Assembly (NCBI RefSeq): GCF_013297935.1
Contig: NZ_JAAFIX010000001.1
Coordinates: forward strand, 372,001-436,000
Direction: 5' to 3'
Source: Rhodoferax sp.
GTDB taxonomy: Bacteria > Pseudomonadota > Gammaproteobacteria > Burkholderiales > Burkholderiaceae_C
DNA: 64,000 nucleotides
Positions 8,867 through 18,070 of this stretch are shown piece after piece. The position numbers and the translations under genes are program-made. The first letter of the stretch is position 1. Each line of letters opens with the position of its first letter. The notes under the pieces were generated by a model. That model was not told where the DNA came from, made no database searches, and worked only from the letters and a program-made list of their open reading frames with translations.

Positions 8867-9787
8867 ATGGACATCCAAGACAAACTCAGATCCCTGCTGA
8901 ACCAGCTTAACACGGTGATTGTGGGCAAACCCGATCAGATCAGCGCTTGCGTGGCATGCCTGCTCGCGGGTGGTCACCTGCTCATCGACGATGTGCCGGG
9001 TGTCGGCAAAACCACCCTTGCCCATGCCTTGTCGCGCACCTTCGGCTTGCAATTCTCGCGGGTGCAATTCACCTCCGACCTGATGCCCAGCGACCTGAGC
9101 GGCGTGTCGGTGTACGAGCGCGGCAAAGAAGCCTTTGTGTTTCACCCCGGCCCCCTCTTTGCCCAAGTTCTGCTGGCCGATGAAATCAACCGCGCCAGCC
9201 CCAAGACCCAAAGCGCGCTGCTGGAGGCCATGGAGGAGAAACAGGTCACTATCGAAGGCCAGACCCGTGCCCTGCCCCGGCCGTTCTTTGTTATCGCGAC
9301 CCAGAACCCCCTGGACCAACTCGGCACCTACGCCCTGCCGGAGTCCCAGCTGGACCGTTTCCTCATGCGCATCTCGCTGGGTTACCCGGACCGGGCGGCA
9401 GAGCGGGCCTTGCTGGCGGGTGAAGACCGCCGCAACATGGTGGACCAACTGCCCAGTTTGCTCACCGGCGACGAGCTGGACCGCTTGCAACAGGCCGTAC
9501 TCGCCGTGCATGCAGCAGACCCCTTGCTGGACTATGTGCAGGACCTGATCACGGCCACCCGCAGCGGGCGCTGGTTTCTCCAGGGCTTATCGCCCCGTGC
9601 CGGCATTGCCCTTGTGCGCGCAGCCAAAGCCCAGGCGCTCCTCAGCGGGCGCGACTATGTGGCCCCGGACGATGTGCAGGCGGTGCTGCCCCAAACCATT
9701 GCACACCGGCTGATTCCGGTGGGGGATGCCGGTCGGGGCGCCGAGGAACAGGTGCGCGCCATGCTGCAGGCTGTGCCGCTGCCCTGA
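8867..9787 (+). CDS. MoxR-family AAA+ ATPase
   Basis: The 306-residue cytoplasmic ATPase is predicted to act as a chaperone in maturation of protein complexes. Walker A is DVPGVGKTTLAHAL (about residues 42-55), Walker B is LLADEINRASPKTQSALLEA, and the sensor segment is FFVIATQNPLDQLGTYALPE, all typical of MoxR. It opens a three-gene operon: its stop overlaps the start of the DUF58 gene (ATGA), and the transglutaminase-like gene follows 8 bp later. MoxR plus DUF58 plus transglutaminase is a widespread conserved set of unknown exact role. Confidence 0.93.
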   Translation: MDIQDKLRSLLNQLNTVIVGKPDQISACVACLLAGGHLLIDDVPGVGKTTLAHALSRTFGLQFSRVQFTSDLMPSDLSGVSVYERGKEAFVFHPGPLFAQVLLADEINRASPKTQSALLEAMEEKQVTIEGQTRALPRPFFVIATQNPLDQLGTYALPESQLDRFLMRISLGYPDRAAERALLAGEDRRNMVDQLPSLLTGDELDRLQQAVLAVHAADPLLDYVQDLITATRSGRWFLQGLSPRAGIALVRAAKAQALLSGRDYVAPDDVQAVLPQTIAHRLIPVGDAGRGAEEQVRAMLQAVPLP

Positions 9788-10776
9788 TGGCCTTGCACTG
9801 GAATCCGGTCGCGCGGGTGCGGCGGCGCTTTCAGGCGTGGTTCGAGTCGCGCATGCCGCGCAGAGACAGTGCCGAGCTGACTCAGCGCAACGTCTACATC
9901 CTGCCCACCCGCCCCGGCCTGATGCTGGGGCTCACCCTGTTGGTGTTGTTGGTGGCCAGCATCAACTACCAGCTCAACCTGGGCTACCTGCTGACCTTTA
10001 TGCTGACCGGTGCGGCCATCATCGGTATCCATGTGTGCCACGGCACACTGACCGGCCTCACTATGCATTTGATAGCGCCTGACGCACAATTTGCGGGGGC
10101 TAATACCCCTATTGGCATACAACTCAACAATCCCTCCCAGCGCACCCGCTACGGCATCGGTCTGGCCGTCCTGGGCAGCGAGAGCTGGAGCTGGACCAAC
10201 GTCGACCCCTTGGGCAGCGCCAAGGTGCACATCAGTTTTGTAGCCCGCACCCGCGGTCTGCACCCCCTGCCCACGCTGACTGCTGAAACACGCTTTCCAC
10301 TGGGCACCTTCCGTGTCTGGAGCGTGTGGCGGCCTGCCGCGCAGGTGCTCATTTACCCGGCACCGGAGCTCCAGCCACCGCCGCTGCCGCCGGGCGAGCC
10401 GCGTTCCGGTGGCGCGCAAACTGCGCAACGCCACACCACCGGTGAGTTTGACGGGGTACGGGCCTACCGGCGCGGAGACCCTCTGAAACTCGTGGTTTGG
10501 AAAAAGGCCGCCAAAAGCGACGAGCTGGTCAGCCGCGACGCACAGCAAGCGCAGCGCCTGGAGCTGTGGCTGGACCTGGCCGCCACCGAGCAGACCCTGC
10601 CTGCGCGCGCAACAAGTGCCACGCGCGAACAGGCCCTCTCTAGGCTCTGTGCCTGGGTGCTGCAAGCCGAGAGCCGGGGGCTGCGTTACGGGCTGCGCCT
10701 GGCCGGTCGCGAAATCCCGCCGGACAGCGGCCCGGCCCATCAAAAAAACTGTTTGCAAGCACTGGCCCTGGCCTGA
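9787..10776 (+). CDS. DUF58 domain membrane protein
   Basis: The 329-residue protein has two hydrophobic helices near residues 35-80 (LMLGLTLLVLLVASINYQ and LTFMLTGAAIIGIHV), then the DUF58 core with the hallmark FDGVRAYRRGDPLKLVVWKK near residue 220. DUF58 proteins resemble vWA-domain proteins and partner MoxR ATPases. The start overlaps the moxR stop by 4 bp. The segment TMHLIAPDAQFAGANTP around residue 95 is encoded by a copy of the dispersed 50-bp repeat, so part of this coding sequence appears to be repeat-derived. Confidence 0.9.
   Translation: MALHWNPVARVRRRFQAWFESRMPRRDSAELTQRNVYILPTRPGLMLGLTLLVLLVASINYQLNLGYLLTFMLTGAAIIGIHVCHGTLTGLTMHLIAPDAQFAGANTPIGIQLNNPSQRTRYGIGLAVLGSESWSWTNVDPLGSAKVHISFVARTRGLHPLPTLTAETRFPLGTFRVWSVWRPAAQVLIYPAPELQPPPLPPGEPRSGGAQTAQRHTTGEFDGVRAYRRGDPLKLVVWKKAAKSDELVSRDAQQAQRLELWLDLAATEQTLPARATSATREQALSRLCAWVLQAESRGLRYGLRLAGREIPPDSGPAHQKNCLQALALA
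10061..10109 (+). repeat. Dispersed ~50-bp repeat, copy inside the DUF58 gene
   Basis: The copy contains CTATGCATTTGATAGCGCC, then GACGCACAATTTGC and GGGGGCTAATACCCC, matching the stem, centre and GGGCTA end of the intergenic copies. It is translated in frame. Confidence 0.6.
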
Positions 10777-10784
10777 CACCCGCC

Positions 10785-12785
10785 ATGCTCCAACGCCTGA
10801 ACCACCTCCCCCGCGACACCCGCGACACCTTGTTTTTATTGGGGGTGATCGCATGGGTCATCCTGCCCCAAGTCGACCGGCTGCCCTGGTGGTGCAGCCT
10901 GATGGCCGGCGCCGTGCTGCTCTGGCGCGGGGTGCTGGCCTGGGGCAGCCGGCCGCTCCCCTCCCGCTGGTGGCTGCTGGGGCTGCTGGCACTGGCCACC
11001 GCCGGCACCTGGATGAGCTACCGCACCTTGCTGGGGCGGGATGCAGGCGTCACCTTCATCGTGGTGCTGTTGGCCTTGAAAACCCTGGAAATGCGGGCAC
11101 GGAGAGACGCCTTCGTCATCTTCTTCCTCGGCTTTTTCACCATGCTCAGCAACTTCTTCTTTTCACAAAGCCTGCTGACAGCTGCGGCCATGGTGGTGGC
11201 CTTGCTCGGCTTGCTGACAGCGCTGGTCAACAGCCACATGCCGGTGGGCCGCCCCCCCTTGCTGCAAGCCGCGCGCACTGCGGGTTGGATGGTGTTGGCC
11301 GGGGCCCCCATCATGGCGGCCCTGTTTATGCTGTTTCCGCGCATCGCGCCCCTCTGGGGCTTACCCGGCGACGCCATGAGCGGGCGCAGCGGCCTGTCCG
11401 GGCAAATGCAGGTCGGCACCATTGCCAGCCTCGCGCTGGACGACAGCATTGCCATGCGCATCCGGTTCGAGGGCACGCCCCCACGACAAAACGACATGTA
11501 TTTCCGCGGGCCGGTGTTCTCCAGCTTCGACGGCCGGGAATGGCGCCCCTTGCGCTCCGCATTTCCCCAGCGCATGCAACTGCAGGCCGACGTCGCGGTG
11601 CAGGGCCCTGCCTATAGCTACCAAGTCACCCTGGCCGCCAACAACCGGCCCTGGCTCATGGTGCTGGATGCCACGCCACAAGCCCCTGAGATCGCAGGCT
11701 ACCGCCCCAGCATGGGCCCCGACCTGCAGTGGCAAACGGATCAGCCCATGCCCGACCTCGTGCGCTACCGGGCCACCAGCTACCCCGACTTCCGCCACGG
11801 CCCCGCCCGTCTGGCCGTGGGTTTGCAGGACTATGTGGACCTGCCGCCCGGCTTCAACCCCCGCACCTTGCAGCTTGCGGCCGACTTGCGCCGCCAGCCC
11901 GGTCTGGCCACGGCCGGCGCCCAAGCGCTGGTGAACGCCGTAATGGACAAGCTGCGCACCGGTGGCTACGAATACACCCTCGATCCCGGGGTCTACGGCA
12001 CCCACACTGCTGATGAATTCTGGTTCGACCGCAAGGCCGGTTTTTGTGAGCACATAGCCTCCAGCTTTGTCTTGCTCATGCGGGCACTGGATGTTCCGGC
12101 CCGTGTGGTCACCGGCTACCAAGGTGGTCAGATCAACCCGGTCGATGGCTTCTGGACTGTGCGCCAGAGTGATGCCCATGCCTGGGCAGAAGTCTGGATG
12201 GCCGGACGCGGCTGGGTGCGGGTGGACCCCACCTCTGCCGTGTCACCGGGGCGCACCGGCTCGTTCCAGCGGCTTGTGCCCGAGCCTAGCGTCTTTGCCC
12301 AGGCACTCAACACGGTGAGCCCCCAGTTCAGCCTCAATTTGCGCGCCTTGTGGGAAGCCACCAACAACCGGTGGAACCAGTGGGTACTGAACTACACCCA
12401 AGCTAAACAAATGGACCTGCTGCGCAACATCGGCTTCAGCGCCCCCGACTGGCAGGACCTGAGCACAGTGTTGATCGGCCTCATCGTGAGTGCCAGCCTG
12501 ACCGGTGCCGGTTGGAACTGGTGGCAACGCCACCGGCAAGACCCCTGGCTGCGTCTGTTGCAGGACGCCCGGCAGCGCATGCGCGCCCAAGGCTTTACCG
12601 TCCACGACGACAGCACACCCCGGGCACTCGTGGCCTTGCTACAAACCAATCCCCAAGCCGCGGCCCACGCCACCGCCTGGCTGCTGCGCCTGGAGGGCTG
12701 GCGCTACGCCCGGCAAACAGGCAGCGCCCACGACCTGCGCACTCTGCGCAAAGAGCTCACTAGCCTGCAGTGGCTGCGGCCCTGA
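10785..12785 (+). CDS. Transglutaminase-like membrane protein (TgpA/DUF3488 type)
   Basis: The 666-residue protein has an N-terminal block of five or six membrane helices (DUF3488), a periplasmic transglutaminase-like domain and a C-terminal helix with a DUF4129-like tail. The catalytic triad is visible: Cys in KAGFCEHIASSFVLLMRALD (about residue 420), His in SDAHAWAEVWM and Asp in WVRVDPT. This matches Pseudomonas TgpA. Members are thought to be proteases or peptide-modifying enzymes of the envelope. It is the last gene of the moxR-DUF58 operon and converges with the DUF945 gene, with only 4 bp between stops. Confidence 0.92.
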   Translation: MLQRLNHLPRDTRDTLFLLGVIAWVILPQVDRLPWWCSLMAGAVLLWRGVLAWGSRPLPSRWWLLGLLALATAGTWMSYRTLLGRDAGVTFIVVLLALKTLEMRARRDAFVIFFLGFFTMLSNFFFSQSLLTAAAMVVALLGLLTALVNSHMPVGRPPLLQAARTAGWMVLAGAPIMAALFMLFPRIAPLWGLPGDAMSGRSGLSGQMQVGTIASLALDDSIAMRIRFEGTPPRQNDMYFRGPVFSSFDGREWRPLRSAFPQRMQLQADVAVQGPAYSYQVTLAANNRPWLMVLDATPQAPEIAGYRPSMGPDLQWQTDQPMPDLVRYRATSYPDFRHGPARLAVGLQDYVDLPPGFNPRTLQLAADLRRQPGLATAGAQALVNAVMDKLRTGGYEYTLDPGVYGTHTADEFWFDRKAGFCEHIASSFVLLMRALDVPARVVTGYQGGQINPVDGFWTVRQSDAHAWAEVWMAGRGWVRVDPTSAVSPGRTGSFQRLVPEPSVFAQALNTVSPQFSLNLRALWEATNNRWNQWVLNYTQAKQMDLLRNIGFSAPDWQDLSTVLIGLIVSASLTGAGWNWWQRHRQDPWLRLLQDARQRMRAQGFTVHDDSTPRALVALLQTNPQAAAHATAWLLRLEGWRYARQTGSAHDLRTLRKELTSLQWLRP

Positions 12786-12789
12786 GCCT

Positions 12790-14148
12790 TCAAGACGCAG
12801 TAGCAGCGCTAGCGCCCGGTGGCGCCTCCGACGGAGGCACCGCAGGCACCTCTTCCTCGGGCAACTCAAAACGCTCGCCCGCCAGAAACGCGTTGATCCA
12901 GCCATCGAGCTTTTGCAAGCCCAAAAGCACCATGGAGCCATCGAGCGATTTGCCACCCACCTTGAGGGCACCGCCACCGTATTCGAAGCCAGACTCCAGG
13001 CCACCCGGCACCTCGTTCACGTAACCGGTAGACAGTGCAAACGCCTTTTGATCAGGGAGCATCAAATTGCCCTTGAGGTGAATCTGCCCTTGGGTTGACA
13101 GCTGGCTGGCCAGCGTGACTGCGTCGCCCGTGGCGGGTGCCAAGGTCAGCACCACATGGCCGTCCAGCGCGCCTTCCAGCCCGCGTCCCTGCAGCTTGGG
13201 AATCCCCACGCTGAACCCGGCCAACAACAGTTGCTTGACCGCTGCACGCAGCTGCACATCCCTGTACGCACTGGCGCGCTGCGGCCCGCAGCTATCGCCT
13301 GCCAACGCGCCCAGCGCCTGAACACTGGCCAGGTGCAGGCCCTTGACTTCGGCCTCCAGCACCAGATCGTCGAGTTGTTGCCCCAGGAACTGCACCCGGC
13401 GCAGGGACTGGGTCAGCCGCGAGTCCAGCCGCTCTGCGCGTTCCATCGTTTCGCTACGGACCCGCAGTCCTTCCAGCGCCACATCGGCAGTGCTTAGCTT
13501 CTCTATATCTACTGTCGCCTTGCCGGTACCCTGCGTTCGGTTTTTCAGGTCGAGCACCACCGAAACTTGTTGGGCCTCTAGGGGACTGCCCGCCCCACGC
13601 AAGGCCATGCGCTCAAACAGCCAGTCCAGGCGCAGCGACGTGGCCCCCAGCTCCAAGCGCCCCGAAGAGGGAGACACCTGCACGCGCCGCCCGTGCGCGA
13701 CCAGCGCCAACTCGGGCAACTGCATATCGGCGCTGAAGTTGCCCTCAAAACCCACATAACCGGTGCCCGTGAGCTTGCCACCCGCGAGCCCGGGCAACAG
13801 GCGCTCAGCAGTCGCGCCTTCGGGCGAAGCGGACCAGTCCAGGCGGGTCCAACCTTGCAGATCCGGCACATGGCGCGCCCGGTAGGTGAGGTGCACCACC
13901 GGGCCGGCAGCGCCATCGTCGGCACAGGGGCTATGCCACTCCACATCCAGCGAACCTGTGGAAGTGAGCCACCCCGCCTCATGGGCCAGGTTGCGCACCC
14001 GCAGCTCGCCCTTCGCATGCTCAGCCGCCCATGCCTGCATGCCCCTGCTCAAGAGGCGGGAGCTGTACCACGGGACGGCCAAAGCCCCTACCGTCAGGGC
14101 CGCCGCGAGCCCGGCCACGGCATAGCGCACGCGAGAAGAAAGACGCAT
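12790..14148 (-). CDS. DUF945 (YdgA-like) envelope protein
   Basis: The 452-residue product has a single N-terminal hydrophobic segment (VRYAVAGLAAALTVGALAVP) followed by a long beta-rich region. GYVGFEGNFSADMQLPELAL, the AKGELRVRNLAHEAGWLTS start and a GLESGFEYGGGALKVGGKSL end fit the DUF945/YdgA family, probably periplasmic and anchored to the inner membrane. Related proteins affect motility and surface properties, but no biochemical role is established. I chose the ATG at 14148; a GTG three bases earlier is equally possible. The last 20 residues are Pro/Ala-rich. Confidence 0.75.
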   Translation of the reverse strand: MRLSSRVRYAVAGLAAALTVGALAVPWYSSRLLSRGMQAWAAEHAKGELRVRNLAHEAGWLTSTGSLDVEWHSPCADDGAAGPVVHLTYRARHVPDLQGWTRLDWSASPEGATAERLLPGLAGGKLTGTGYVGFEGNFSADMQLPELALVAHGRRVQVSPSSGRLELGATSLRLDWLFERMALRGAGSPLEAQQVSVVLDLKNRTQGTGKATVDIEKLSTADVALEGLRVRSETMERAERLDSRLTQSLRRVQFLGQQLDDLVLEAEVKGLHLASVQALGALAGDSCGPQRASAYRDVQLRAAVKQLLLAGFSVGIPKLQGRGLEGALDGHVVLTLAPATGDAVTLASQLSTQGQIHLKGNLMLPDQKAFALSTGYVNEVPGGLESGFEYGGGALKVGGKSLDGSMVLLGLQKLDGWINAFLAGERFELPEEEVPAVPPSEAPPGASAATAS

Positions 14149-14276
14149 CACAAAAGCTCACCCAAGAACACAACAGGGCCGAATTGTGCCTGCACGCCCA
14201 TTGGCACTGGCTACACTGCCAGCATGCGACCGGCACGCGCCGGCTGACCCGCCCAAACCTATTGCAAGATTCTGCT

Positions 14277-15380
14277 GTGCCTTTTCACAAAACCATTGTT
14301 ACTCTCATTTTGATAGCAGCCTGCGCAAGTTCTATCGGGGCTACCAGCAAAAAACACGCTAAATCCAAAGCGAAGGCCAAGCCCGCTGCTGCAGCGACCG
14401 AAGGCACACCCTACGGAGAGCGCGCGGACCTCATGCGCTTGGCAGACGACATCGCGCAGCGCCGCAATCTGGACCCTGCCTGGGTGCGCGCCACCCTCGC
14501 CAAAGCCCGCATGCTGCCCTCGGTGGTTCGTGCCATCACTCCGCCCGCGGTGGGTACCCCCAAAAACTGGGCGCTTTACCGCAGCCGTTTTGTGGAACCT
14601 ATTCGCATTCGCGCAGGGGTGAAGTTCTGGCTGGCGAACCAGGAGACCCTGGCACGGGTCGAAGCACAAACCGGCGTACCCGCCAGCATCATTGTGGGCA
14701 TCATCGGGGTGGAGACCATTTACGGGCAACAACTCGGCAACTACCGGGTGATGGATGCGCTGACCACATTGGCACTCGACTTCCCCGATGCACACCCGCG
14801 CAAAGTCGACCGGCAGGCCTATTTTTTGACGGAGCTGGAGTCCTACCTCAGCCTCACCCACCGCACCGGCACCGACCCCATGGCCTTGCGCGGCAGCTAT
14901 GCCGGTGCCATGGGTTGGCCGCAGTTCATGCCGTCGAGCTGGGTCAAATACGGTATCGACTTTGACAACGACAGCCGGGTCGACCTCTTCCACAGCCAGG
15001 CAGATGTCATTGGCTCCGTGGCCAACTACTTCCAGGCCTTCAAATGGAAGCCCGGCATGGCGACCCACTATCCGGTGCAATTCGACATGGCGCGCTTGGA
15101 CATGCCCACCCTCATGGCACCCGACATCCTGCCCACCTTCAGCCCGGCGGCCATGCAAGACAAAGGCGTCATCCTCGACCCCACCGCCCTGAATCACGCC
15201 GGGCCGCTGGCGCTTGTGGAGCTGCAAAACGGAGCCGAAGCGCCCACCTATGTGGCGGGCACCGAAAACTTCTACGCCATCACCCGCTACAACTGGAGCA
15301 GCTACTACGCCATGGCGGTCATAGACCTGGGCCAGGCGGTGGCCCAAGCCATTCAAGCGCAAACAAGCGTGCCAAAATAA
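14277..15380 (+). CDS. mltB: Lytic murein transglycosylase B, probable lipoprotein
   Basis: MltB cleaves the MurNAc-GlcNAc bond of peptidoglycan, forming anhydro-MurNAc. The 367-residue product has the MltB catalytic region IVGIIGVETIYGQQLGNY (Glu in GVETIYG), SYAGAMGWPQFMPSSW and DFDNDSRVDLFHSQADVIGS. I chose the GTG at 14277 because it begins a short signal peptide, KTIVTLILIAAC, which ends in a lipobox (IAAC); this predicts a lipoprotein. The frame is open further upstream but that part does not look coding. The signal peptide and lipobox are encoded by a copy of the dispersed repeat. The SPOR gene follows after 3 bp. Confidence 0.9.
   Translation: MPFHKTIVTLILIAACASSIGATSKKHAKSKAKAKPAAAATEGTPYGERADLMRLADDIAQRRNLDPAWVRATLAKARMLPSVVRAITPPAVGTPKNWALYRSRFVEPIRIRAGVKFWLANQETLARVEAQTGVPASIIVGIIGVETIYGQQLGNYRVMDALTTLALDFPDAHPRKVDRQAYFLTELESYLSLTHRTGTDPMALRGSYAGAMGWPQFMPSSWVKYGIDFDNDSRVDLFHSQADVIGSVANYFQAFKWKPGMATHYPVQFDMARLDMPTLMAPDILPTFSPAAMQDKGVILDPTALNHAGPLALVELQNGAEAPTYVAGTENFYAITRYNWSSYYAMAVIDLGQAVAQAIQAQTSVPK
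14299..14344 (+). repeat. Dispersed ~50-bp repeat forming the mltB signal-peptide region
   Basis: The copy includes CTCATTTTGATAGCAG, CCTGCGCAAG and TCGGGGCTACC, in the order seen in the intergenic copies. It is read in frame as the lipobox and first mature residues of MltB. Confidence 0.6.
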
Positions 15381-15383
15381 GCC

Positions 15384-16727
15384 ATGGCCACTGCCCCGAC
15401 CACCGAACTGGACAACACGGACGAACACTCGACCACCGCGCTGTACCGCGCCGCTATCGGGGACATCAGCAACGGCTATTACCTGCCGCGCTTCACACGG
15501 TTTGACACCGCCGACCGCCCCGGCCTGAGCTGGAACTGGGCAGCCGCCGCTAACACGCTCAACTGGTTGATGTTCCGCCAGCTGTGGCACGCCGCACTGG
15601 TGTACGTGGGGAGCATCGTGGCGCTCGCCGTTGTGGTGCTTGGGCTCGGCAAATTGGTGTTCCAGTTTTCAGAAGGCACCCAGTGGGGCATAGTGGCCGC
15701 GCTGGTGGGCCTGGCATTTGTGGTGCCGGGTCTGGGCGGCAACGCACTGTATTACCTGGCAACCCGGCAGCGCGTGCAAAACGCCCTGGTCAAAAATCAA
15801 ACGGTCACCGACGCTTGCGCCCAGCTCAGTCGCGAAGCCAGCACCCGCAAGGGCATGCTCATGATTGCAGCGGGCAATGGCGTGGCACTCGCCATCTGCG
15901 CGCAGTCGTATGCCATGTTTACCGGCTTTGAGCCCCTGCCAGCGGGTACACCCATTGCGGTGACCCCACCGCAGGAGCCCCGTAATGTGGCCAGCGGCCG
16001 TGCTGTGGATGCCACGCTTGCCCAACCCGCCCCCGCGCAAGCCGCGTCGGCAGCCAAGCCCGCCGCATCGGCGGCGTCTTCCGCAGCAGCTGCCCCGGCC
16101 TCTGCCGCGTCAGCGGTTTCTGCAGCGTCTTCAGCACCAGTGCCCCAAGTAGCGGCCTCGGCGGCTCCCCCCAAGGCACTTCCCGCAGCATCGGCACCCG
16201 CGCCCCTGCCAGGACCTGCACCAGCGGCGGTGCTGCCAAAGGCCAGCGCATCCGCTGCGCGATCACCCGCCTCGGCGCCCGCACCGATACCAGCGCCCGC
16301 ACCTGTACCGGCTGCCCCTACACCGCCTGCCAGCAAACCCGTCGCCAAACCCACCCCGACAGCCGGACCGGCGCCCGTGGCACTGCGGTCTGAGGCGGCC
16401 ATTGCGGCAGCCCGCGCAGCTGCCCAGGCCTTGGGGCAGACCGTGCCGGCAGCGACACCGGTCAGCGCTGCCGCACCGGAGCCCGCAGCCTTGATCGGCC
16501 GCTTTGTCGTGAATGTGGGGCTGTTTGCCGACAGCAACAATGCCCGAAACGCCATGGTCAAGCTGATGGACGCTGAGCTGCCTGTGGTGAGCAAAGAAAT
16601 CCGCTTCCCCAGAGGCAACCGCACCCGTCTGCAGGTCGGCCCGTTTGACACCTTGGCCGAAGCCGACGCTGCTGCCGACAAGGTGCGGGCACTCGAACTC
16701 GAAGCGCGTGTTGCCCCGGTTCCCTGA
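15384..16727 (+). CDS. SPOR-domain membrane protein with Ala/Pro-rich linker
   Basis: The 447-residue protein has an N-terminal cytoplasmic stretch (NGYYLPRFTRFD; DUF2628-like), two or three membrane helices between residues 55 and 185, a low-complexity Ala/Pro/Ser linker of roughly 170 residues and a C-terminal SPOR domain (FVVNVGLFADSNNARNAMVK, then RTRLQVGPFDTLAEADAA). SPOR domains bind denuded glycan strands at division sites, which fits co-transcription with mltB 3 bp upstream. The exact partner is not visible. The linker is built from imperfect repeats and may vary in length between strains. Confidence 0.85.
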   Translation: MATAPTTELDNTDEHSTTALYRAAIGDISNGYYLPRFTRFDTADRPGLSWNWAAAANTLNWLMFRQLWHAALVYVGSIVALAVVVLGLGKLVFQFSEGTQWGIVAALVGLAFVVPGLGGNALYYLATRQRVQNALVKNQTVTDACAQLSREASTRKGMLMIAAGNGVALAICAQSYAMFTGFEPLPAGTPIAVTPPQEPRNVASGRAVDATLAQPAPAQAASAAKPAASAASSAAAAPASAASAVSAASSAPVPQVAASAAPPKALPAASAPAPLPGPAPAAVLPKASASAARSPASAPAPIPAPAPVPAAPTPPASKPVAKPTPTAGPAPVALRSEAAIAAARAAAQALGQTVPAATPVSAAAPEPAALIGRFVVNVGLFADSNNARNAMVKLMDAELPVVSKEIRFPRGNRTRLQVGPFDTLAEADAAADKVRALELEARVAPVP

Positions 16728-16734
16728 GCTCGGG

Positions 16735-16753
16735 TCCGGGCCCACGGCCCGGA
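16735..16753. terminator. Possible bidirectional terminator hairpin
   Basis: TCCGGGCC and GGCCCGGA form a perfect 8-bp stem with a 3-base loop between the convergent SPOR and HDOD genes. There is no long T-run on either strand, so intrinsic termination would be weak. Confidence 0.35.
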
Positions 16754-16757
16754 GTTC

Positions 16758-17627
16758 TTAAAAACCGGCAGGGCCGATGAACTGCTCGTGCAGCGCGTCG
16801 AGCCAGTGCTCGATTTCTTCTTCGCTCACATGCAGATGCGCCAAGCACTCGGTACCGTGCAGCTCCCACTCCCGCTGCACCGGAGCGCCCTCATGCTGAG
16901 CCACTAAGTGCTCCGCCAACAAGGCCATTGCGACGAGGGTGCGAACCTTGGCCGGAATGTTGTCATCTTTAAGGACGGTGAAGTCGTGGTGGAGGCGCAC
17001 CGCGTGGGCCACATCGGGGGACAGGCGCCACGTTTTGGCCACAATGGCACCGACCACCGCATGGTCGGTGCGGTGGGCCGCATTTTCCATCTCAGTCACC
17101 GTTTTTTCACTCTGCGCCAAAGCGTCGGTCAGCGTGGCCTCATAGCCCTTCAAACCTTGCAGCATGACCGGAATACCCACGTTGCAAAACAGGCCGCAGG
17201 TGTGGGCAATATCGGCGTTCACCCCATACATCTGGCGGGCGATATAGCCCATGGCGTAGGCGCGGCGGGTCGAGGTCTCCCAGAAATGCTCCAGCAGAGG
17301 CGACTTGACCCGAATCGTCTCGCGCAACAAAAAGCCGGTCAGGATAGACACGGTCTGCGAGATCCCCAGCAGCGCCACGGCTTCGGCCACTGTAGCCGCA
17401 GGCCTGGAGCGGGCATAGATCGGGCTGTTGGCCACCTTGATGAGCGCGGCAGCCATTGCGACATCGCGCGAGGCAATGCGGGCAATCGTGGCGGGCTCGG
17501 GGTCTTCGCGGTTCACCTCCACACGCAAATCAGACAGCAAGGCCGGACAAGGCTGAATAACGATGTCTTTGAGCGGCCCCTCCGTCCGGGCCGTTTCGAT
17601 TTCGCGGTCAATGTCGGCAGTGCGCAT
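16758..17627 (-). CDS. HDOD domain protein
   Basis: The 289-residue cytoplasmic protein carries an HDOD domain, a relative of HD hydrolases that often acts as a signalling or scaffold module. Visible blocks are LSDLRVEVNREDPEPATIAR, VAMAAALIKVANSPIY, AVALLGISQTVSILTGFLL, and a later His-rich stretch AVRLHHDFTVLK. The start at 17627 has a good AAGGAG about 7 bases upstream. There is no recognisable output domain. It sits next to the decayed RTX locus but is probably not part of it. Confidence 0.88.
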   Translation of the reverse strand: MRTADIDREIETARTEGPLKDIVIQPCPALLSDLRVEVNREDPEPATIARIASRDVAMAAALIKVANSPIYARSRPAATVAEAVALLGISQTVSILTGFLLRETIRVKSPLLEHFWETSTRRAYAMGYIARQMYGVNADIAHTCGLFCNVGIPVMLQGLKGYEATLTDALAQSEKTVTEMENAAHRTDHAVVGAIVAKTWRLSPDVAHAVRLHHDFTVLKDDNIPAKVRTLVAMALLAEHLVAQHEGAPVQREWELHGTECLAHLHVSEEEIEHWLDALHEQFIGPAGF

Positions 17628-17722
17628 GCGGGCTCCTTGATGTGCTCATTATGCAAAGATTCAGGACACTCATTTCACCCGAATAGGGGATGCGCTTACT
17701 AGATGAAAAAAGTAAAGTCGAC

Positions 17723-17764
17723 CGCTATCAAAAGAGAAGCATCTTGTGCATTCATTTCAAGGAC
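17723..17764 (+). repeat. Degenerate copy of the dispersed ~50-bp repeat
   Basis: CGCTATCAAAAGAGAAGCAT and CTTGTGCATTCAT resemble the first two blocks of the family; the GGGCTA end is poor. It lies just before the hlyD remnant. Confidence 0.4.
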
Positions 17765-17775
17765 CGGGGAACGAT

Positions 17776-18024
17776 ATGAGTACCAAACTGGACTGCGTAT
17801 CGGCCGACGCTGTCATGTCCATCGCAGCGGATGAGAAGAAAGGCGCCTTCTACCCGGCCATCCTGGCGCTCAACAAGAAGGACATGTTGATCGATGGGAA
17901 ACAGATACCTATCGGCACGGGGATGAATGTGACGGCCGAAATCAAGACGGGGAAGCGGCGGATTATTGAGTTCTTGCTGTCTCCGGTGCAGAAGATAGGT
18001 AGTGAGAGTTTGAGGGAGCGGTGA
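17776..18024 (+). pseudogene. C-terminal remnant of a type I secretion membrane fusion protein (HlyD)
   Basis: The 82-residue product ends GMNVTAEIKTGKRRIIEFLL, then SPV and ESLRER, which matches the conserved C-terminus of HlyD-family adaptor proteins; E. coli HlyD also ends in ESLRER. VSADAVMSIAADEKKGAFYP and DGKQIPIGTG fit the preceding beta-barrel region. The roughly 300 residues that should precede it (membrane helix, coiled coil) are missing, and the sequence upstream is the HDOD gene on the other strand. This is therefore a stub left by deletion. A degenerate RTX gene 0.9 kb downstream was presumably its substrate. Confidence 0.85.
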
Positions 18025-18070
18025 TGGCAGTGAATGCCATGCATACATCTATGAAAGAACGAACGATGAA

